Origin: Burkholderiaceae bacterium
GTDB lineage: Bacteria > Pseudomonadota > Gammaproteobacteria > Burkholderiales > Burkholderiaceae
Reading direction: 5' to 3'
DNA length: 5,741 bases
Assembly: GCA_017997515.1 (NCBI GenBank)
Contig: JAGOEY010000126.1
Coordinates: 1-5,741 of the forward strand
Part shown: piece by piece, positions 1 through 5,741 of the stretch
Layout: every line of letters begins with the position of its first letter
How positions within the stretch are numbered: position 1 is the stretch's first letter
Position numbers and translations under genes: made by a program
Notes under the pieces: generated by a model
Seen by the model: the letters and a program-made list of their open reading frames with translations, nothing else
Database searches by the model: none
Told to the model about the DNA's origin: nothing

Positions 1-2426
<2,426 letters not shown>

Positions 2427-2498
2427 GGTTGTCGGGTGACATGCCGAATGACCGCTCAATTGGTCGTACAAACAGGTGGGTCATCTCGTCGTGAGTTT
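2427..2498. other. Convergent intergenic gap between gyrB and the regulator gene
   Basis: These 72 bp separate the gyrB stop from the stop of the oppositely oriented Crp/Fnr gene. Two transcripts should end here, yet no convincing intrinsic terminator is visible. The best hairpins are a weak one at 2448-2467 (GACC/GGTC plus a wobble and an A-T pair, 8-base loop, no T run on either strand) and a 4-bp stem at 2485-2495 followed by four T on the + strand. Both are too weak to call. No gene or repeat is seen. Confidence 0.6.
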
Positions 2499-3221
2499 TC
2501 AGAGGGCCTGGAGTGCCAGCCGCTTCAGCGCCTTCAGATCGAGAAGCAAAATGCTTCGGTAGCTGACCTGAAGCACACCAAGCCCCTCCCATTGCTTCAG
2601 GACTTTGTTGACGCTCTGCCTGGATACACCCAGCATGTGTCCAAGGCCCTCCTGCGAAACATCGAGCACGACGCGTACCCCCGGCCGGGCGTTTGGGTTT
2701 TCCAGGGTATGTGCGTCCAACAACTTGCTGGCCAACCTCACGGGCAAGGGGTCCAGCACAGAGCCGTCCATGCGGTCCAAGGTTGACTTGTAGCGCAGGC
2801 CCATCATGCGCAGGAACTGCAGCAGAAAATCCGGACGCTCGTCCACCAAGCGATGCAGTGTTTTGGCAGGTAACACCAACAGATCGCTTTGCACCACCGC
2901 GAACGCGTCGTGTGCACGCGCCTGTCCTGAAAATACAGACGCCTCGCCGAACCAATGCCCAGGAGTCACCAACCCCAACACCGCTTCCCGCCCGCTGGCG
3001 CTGGTCACGCAAAGGCGCACCAGGCCGCGTTCGATACAGAACATCGCATCCGGCGCCGAACCGCGCGCAAATAGCAGCTCCTTCTTGGCCAGCCTTTGTC
3101 GCCGCGCGTGCTGCCGCAGCAAGGCGTCTAGCTCGGGGTCCAACGCACCCACCGAGCCGGCCGTTAAATGGTCGCGGGGGGTGTTGGCGCTTTGCTTCAC
3201 GGTTGAGCGTAGGCCGACCAC
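2499..3221 (-). CDS. Crp/Fnr-family transcriptional regulator
   Basis: Predicted cytoplasmic DNA-binding regulator of about 240 residues, normal for the family. An N-terminal cyclic-nucleotide-binding-type beta barrel (about residues 25-120) contains a GHWFGEASVFSG stretch that aligns with the phosphate-binding cassette of CRP. A long dimerisation helix follows (about 123-150), then a C-terminal winged helix-turn-helix (about 187-230) with recognition helix SRQSVNKVLKQW (200-211). Aligned on CRP, the cassette Arg is kept (R102) but the next Ser is Ala, so cAMP binding is uncertain. Only two Cys (62, 71) are present and there is no FNR-like N-terminal Cys cluster, so an oxygen-sensing iron-sulfur cluster is unlikely. 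The start is uncertain: GTG at 3221 gives the longest form, GTG at 3200 would remove seven residues, and neither has a good ribosome binding site. The gene is last in the - strand series, 25 bp after the hydrolase stop, and probably regulates that series. The fold is secure; the effector and targets are unknown. Confidence 0.9.
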   Translation of the reverse strand: MVGLRSTVKQSANTPRDHLTAGSVGALDPELDALLRQHARRQRLAKKELLFARGSAPDAMFCIERGLVRLCVTSASGREAVLGLVTPGHWFGEASVFSGQARAHDAFAVVQSDLLVLPAKTLHRLVDERPDFLLQFLRMMGLRYKSTLDRMDGSVLDPLPVRLASKLLDAHTLENPNARPGVRVVLDVSQEGLGHMLGVSRQSVNKVLKQWEGLGVLQVSYRSILLLDLKALKRLALQAL

Positions 3222-3246
3222 GGTGCGTGTTGCGCTGCCCCAGCCT

Positions 3247-4152
3247 TCAGACCGACAGGAACTGGGTCACCAGCCGGTTGAATTTGTGGGCTTGCTCCAC
3301 ATGGGGTATGTGTCCGCAACGCCCCAAGACGTGCAAATCTGCCTGCTGCATGCGCACGGCCATCTGGATGCCGATGTCCAATGGCACCACCCGGTCTTCG
3401 CTGCCCCAGATCACCAGCGCAGGCGCTGCGATGTCACACAACCTGTGTGCCACGTCGCCAAACTGTTGGGGATACTGGGCAAGACTCATGCTGAAGTTGT
3501 CCAAGTGCTCTGGCCGCGATTGTGCTGCGACAACCATTTTGTGAATGACCGCGTCAGTGTATGGCGCCGGGTCACAGACAACCGCGTCTATGAATCTTCG
3601 CATGTTTTCGGCGGTAGGCGACCGATAGAACGCCAGCATCAACCGGACGCCCTCGGGCTGCGCCGGCTGAAAGCTGCTTCGGCCGCCGGTGCCTCCAGCC
3701 ACCAGCACCAGCTTGGCTACGCGTCGGGGCCACTGCAAGGCGAAAGCCACTGCGCTGTGGGCGCCCATGGAAGCGCCCATCACGTGGACAGGCTGCTCGA
3801 CGCCTGCCGTCTGGAGCACCGCAGCGAGTGCCCTCGCATTGAGCGAAGATCTGTCCTCCAGACACAAGACCGGTGCACTGCGCCCCCATCCTGGCAGATC
3901 CGGGCAGATCACTCGGTGTCCTGCATCCACCAAGGCATCGCGGTTGGCGGCAAAGCTGGACCATCCTGTTGAGCCCGGGCCGGACCCATGCAGCATCGCC
4001 ACGACGGGGCCTTGTGTCAGGCCGGGTGCCGAGTCGGTGTAGTGAATCGCCAGCAAACGCCCGCCGTGTTCCAGAACAGCACGCTGTGAAGCCCCATCTT
4101 CATTCAAAGGTGTTCCGGCCGGAGTTCTGCAGGGTACAGCAGCCTGTTGCAT
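3247..4152 (-). CDS. Alpha/beta hydrolase, MCP-hydrolase-like (BphD/MhpC/HsaD group)
   Basis: Soluble alpha/beta-hydrolase-fold enzyme of 301 residues. It resembles the C-C bond hydrolases that cleave meta-ring-fission products in aromatic and steroid breakdown. Visible are the oxyanion-loop motif HGSGPG (55-60), CPDLPGWGRS (83-92), the nucleophile elbow GASMG with Ser128, the acid in WGSEDRVVPLD (Asp253) and the base in GRCGH (His281). Spacing between triad residues (125 and 28) equals that of BphD (Ser112, Asp237, His265), and RPEHLDNF (213-220) matches a conserved MCP-hydrolase block. However, the residues corresponding to BphD Asn111, Arg190 and Trp266 are Ala127, Met206 and Ile282. The triad suggests an active hydrolase, but substrate and even bond type (C-C, ester or lactone) are open. 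ATG 4152 starts 10 bp after the binding-protein stop; a weak AGG ribosome site overlaps that TAG, suggesting translational coupling. The N-terminus is 16 residues longer than BphD, so a TTG at codon 16 is an alternative start. Confidence 0.92.
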   Translation of the reverse strand: MQQAAVPCRTPAGTPLNEDGASQRAVLEHGGRLLAIHYTDSAPGLTQGPVVAMLHGSGPGSTGWSSFAANRDALVDAGHRVICPDLPGWGRSAPVLCLEDRSSLNARALAAVLQTAGVEQPVHVMGASMGAHSAVAFALQWPRRVAKLVLVAGGTGGRSSFQPAQPEGVRLMLAFYRSPTAENMRRFIDAVVCDPAPYTDAVIHKMVVAAQSRPEHLDNFSMSLAQYPQQFGDVAHRLCDIAAPALVIWGSEDRVVPLDIGIQMAVRMQQADLHVLGRCGHIPHVEQAHKFNRLVTQFLSV

Positions 4153-4162
4153 GACACCGTGC

Positions 4163-5146
4163 CTACTGGGTTACACGGATATTGCCCGCCTTGGCGATCT
4201 TGGCGTAAATCGCTGCGTCCGTCTTCAACTGCTGCAGAAATTCCTCAGGCGTACCGCCGCCAGGCAACACACCCAAGGTCTTGAATTTCGCCAGGATGTC
4301 CGGCATGCGCAGAATGCTGCTCACCTCAGCGGCCAGCTTCTGTGCAATGGCCGGTGGCGTGCCGGCAGGCAGGAACAGGCCGTGCCATCCGACCGTATCG
4401 AACGAGTGGTAACCCATTTCTGTGAATGTCGGCACATCGGGCAATTCGGGGATGCGCTTGGGGCCGGCCACCGCCAAAGGTCGCATGGCCTTGCTGTTGG
4501 GCAGCGCCGACGGAATGTCAATGAAGGCGCTGGGCAGATGCCCACCGGACAAATCGGTCACCATGGGTGCCGATCCCATAAAAGGCACGTGCGCTATGTC
4601 GAGCCCGGCTTGCTGCTTGAGCAACTCACCGTGCAAATGGGCGCCACTGCCGATGCCGTAGCTGCCGAAGCTGTATTGAGCAGGACTGGCTTTGGCGAGG
4701 GCGAGGTACTCCTTGAACGACTTGGCTGGCGATGTGGTGGGCACCACAAACAGGTTGTTCGTCTGCAGCGTCATTACGACTGGCGACAAATCTTTGAGGG
4801 GGTCGAAGGGGGGCTTCTCGAGAACGGCGGGCAGTTGGATCAACACCGTGTTGTGGACCAGCACCGTGTAGCCGTCTGCGGGCGCCTTGATCACCGCTTG
4901 TGCGCCGATGATTCCCGATGCGCCCGGCCGGTTGTCGATGCTCACCGGCTGGCCCCATGCCTGCTGCAGCTTCTCACCAATCATGCGCGCCACCGCATCC
5001 GATGCGCCACCCGCGGGATAAGGCACCACAAATTTGATCGGGCGGCTCGGATAGGCCGCTTGTGCCGTGGCCGACGACAAGGCCCAGGGGCCCAATGTGA
5101 GCAGCGAAAGCGCTGCCGCTTGAAATGCGCGTTTGCTCAGTTTCAT
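4163..5146 (-). CDS. Bug/TctC-family periplasmic solute-binding protein
   Basis: Extracytoplasmic binding protein of 327 residues, the usual size for the Bug (TctC) family, which delivers mostly carboxylated compounds to tripartite tricarboxylate transporters. A Sec signal peptide is clear: basic start MKLSKR, hydrophobic core to about residue 24, and a likely cleavage after ATAQA (residue 30). The mature protein opens with the family signature YPSRPIKFVVPYPAGG, followed by SDAVAR (49-54). Further family blocks are the ligand loop GIGSGAHLHGELL (164-176), HVPFMGSAPMVTDLSGGHLPSAF (186-208, the KGxAP...DLxGG region), RPLAVAG (222-228) and LPDVPTFTEMG (235-245). ATG 5146 is chosen because it places the signal peptide at the N-terminus and has a GGAG site 8 bases upstream. 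A GTG at 5200 would add 18 residues before the signal. No TctA or TctB membrane gene lies beside it, so it is an orphan, as is common in Burkholderiales. The ligand cannot be read from sequence; linkage suggests a substrate of the neighbouring enzymes. Confidence 0.95.
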   Translation of the reverse strand: MKLSKRAFQAAALSLLTLGPWALSSATAQAAYPSRPIKFVVPYPAGGASDAVARMIGEKLQQAWGQPVSIDNRPGASGIIGAQAVIKAPADGYTVLVHNTVLIQLPAVLEKPPFDPLKDLSPVVMTLQTNNLFVVPTTSPAKSFKEYLALAKASPAQYSFGSYGIGSGAHLHGELLKQQAGLDIAHVPFMGSAPMVTDLSGGHLPSAFIDIPSALPNSKAMRPLAVAGPKRIPELPDVPTFTEMGYHSFDTVGWHGLFLPAGTPPAIAQKLAAEVSSILRMPDILAKFKTLGVLPGGGTPEEFLQQLKTDAAIYAKIAKAGNIRVTQ

Positions 5147-5154
5147 GGTGATGT

Positions 5155-5158
5155 CTCC
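5155..5158 (-). promoter_or_regulatory. Ribosome binding site of the Bug/TctC gene
   Basis: On the - strand GGAG lies 8 bases before the ATG at 5146, within CTGGAGACATCACC-ATG. This is the best Shine-Dalgarno match among the - strand genes. It decides the start in favour of the signal-peptide ATG over the upstream GTG at 5200 that overlaps the SDR stop. Confidence 0.8.
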
Positions 5159-5196
5159 AGTTTTCGAGGATGGGCAGGGGGAAAAGGACAAGACGT

Positions 5197-5741
5197 TCAC
5201 TGCGTAAGCGCAGACAAGATGCGGTCGCGCCGTTGTTTCAGCGCCGGGACCAGGTCGTAAGGCAGGTCCGGGTTGGTCTGGTTCAAGACGTGATCGATTC
5301 GAGCCTTCACGAGCGGAAGGGCTTCCGGACTTGGAAACACGTAGAAACGGTCATCTGCGACCGCTTCAAAGGTGATTTCGGCGACTGCATCGGCCGAGAT
5401 GGCGCCGTTTTTCACCGCCTGCTGGGCAGCGGCGCGTGCGGCTAGCTGGGATTTGGTCAAGGGTGCCGCATCCAGCAGATGCGCTGGGCGGTTTCGATCG
5501 GAGTGGCCAATCTCCGTCGACACATAAGATGGGCATAGCACCGCCGCGTGCAGTTGTGGCGTCACCAACTGCAGGTCGTGCCGCAGGCATTCGGAAAGGG
5601 CCACCACCGCGTGCTTGGAAACGCTGTAAATCCCCATCCCTGGGGCCGTGAGCAGACCGGCCATGGACGCCGTGTTGACGATGCAGCCCTCGTAGGCGGG
5701 ATCGGCGGCGGCCGAGGCGACCATCCTGGGCGTGAAGCTGC
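5197..5741 (-). CDS. Short-chain dehydrogenase/reductase (SDR), N-terminal part missing
   Basis: C-terminal about 180 residues of a classical SDR oxidoreductase; the gene runs off the right edge and its start is not visible. The reading frame is open from the edge (SFTPRMVASAA...), so the internal ATG at 5724 is unlikely to be the real start. Seen are the SDR block NTASMAG with the catalytic Ser (codon 5667-5665), then 13 residues later the YSVSK motif with catalytic Tyr (5628-5626) and Lys (5616-5614), and CPSYVSTEI, the usual P-x-x-V-x-T region after the substrate loop. The N-terminal Gly-rich cofactor motif is outside the window, so NAD versus NADP preference cannot be judged. The tail (DRFYVFPSPEALPLVKARIDHVL and onward) resembles SDRs of about 270-290 residues. 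It is the first visible gene of the - strand series, its stop 50 bp before the binding-protein ATG. It probably oxidises an alcohol or reduces a carbonyl in the same pathway as the hydrolase; the substrate is unknown. Confidence 0.93.
   Translation of the reverse strand, partial: SFTPRMVASAAADPAYEGCIVNTASMAGLLTAPGMGIYSVSKHAVVALSECLRHDLQLVTPQLHAAVLCPSYVSTEIGHSDRNRPAHLLDAAPLTKSQLAARAAAQQAVKNGAISADAVAEITFEAVADDRFYVFPSPEALPLVKARIDHVLNQTNPDLPYDLVPALKQRRDRILSALTQ

Noticed and set aside
2485..2499. Possible + strand terminator after gyrB: CTCG-TCG-TGAG stem followed by TTTT
   Set aside because: The stem is only 4 bp including a G-T wobble, with a 3-base loop and a 4-T run, too weak for an intrinsic terminator.
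2806..3972. 388-codon open frame on the + strand
   Set aside because: It lies antisense to the Crp/Fnr and hydrolase genes, both of which carry clear family motifs. The translation shows no recognisable domain and is rich in Arg, Pro, Ser and Cys, as expected of a shadow frame in high-GC DNA.
4114..4123. Perfect 10-bp palindrome TCCGGCCGGA near the hydrolase start
   Set aside because: It lies within coding sequence, does not extend outwards, and is GC-rich as expected by chance in this genome.
4078..4152. Low G/C at third codon positions at the hydrolase start (9 of 25 by hand count, against 23 of 25 in the first gyrB codons), considered as a sign of transfer
   Set aside because: A stretch around the catalytic Ser has 15 of 19 G/C-ended codons, and gene starts often show relaxed codon use, so this alone does not support foreign origin.
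5147..5200. GTG start at 5200 overlapping the SDR TGA stop (GTGA), which would extend the binding protein by 18 residues
   Set aside because: The overlap looks like a coupled start, but the extension would put 18 residues before the signal peptide. The downstream ATG at 5146 has a good GGAG site and a proper signal start.
4151..5260. 369-codon open frame on the + strand
   Set aside because: It is antisense to the whole Bug/TctC gene, which has a signal peptide, ribosome site and family motifs. The + strand translation is rich in Arg, His, Gln and Cys with no recognisable fold.

Overview
The window looks like chromosomal DNA from a high-GC betaproteobacterium, most likely of the order Burkholderiales (Comamonadaceae-like). 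This is inferred from the strongly G/C-ended codons of gyrB, the proteobacterial form of GyrB with an insert in its TOPRIM region, and an orphan Bug/TctC-type binding protein, a family greatly expanded in Burkholderiales. Species cannot be settled from the sequence alone. There is no RNA gene, insertion sequence, CRISPR array or obvious repeat.

Layout. Positions 1-2426 (+ strand) hold gyrB without its first ~30-50 codons. A short 72-bp convergent gap (2427-2498) follows. From 2499 to the right edge, four genes lie on the - strand, in transcription order: the C-terminal part of a short-chain dehydrogenase/reductase (SDR, running off the right edge), a secreted Bug/TctC-type solute-binding protein, an alpha/beta hydrolase resembling meta-cleavage-product (MCP) hydrolases, and a Crp/Fnr-family regulator. 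The gaps between them are 50, 10 and 25 bp with no visible terminator, so they probably form one transcript whose promoter lies beyond the right edge.

How they may work together (inference). The binding protein would capture a small, probably carboxylated compound in the periplasm; the SDR and the hydrolase would process it or a derived intermediate in the cytoplasm; the Crp/Fnr protein would control the unit. No membrane transporter subunits (TctA/TctB) are visible. The most informative observation is that the hydrolase lines up without gaps on BphD between the catalytic residues and keeps the triad, but three substrate-contact residues typical of MCP hydrolases (Asn, Arg, Trp) are replaced by Ala, Met and Ile. 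Its substrate is therefore probably not a classical ring-cleavage dienoate. gyrB itself looks ordinary. I see no clear sign of a wholly new kind of system; the - strand cluster is the part worth following up.
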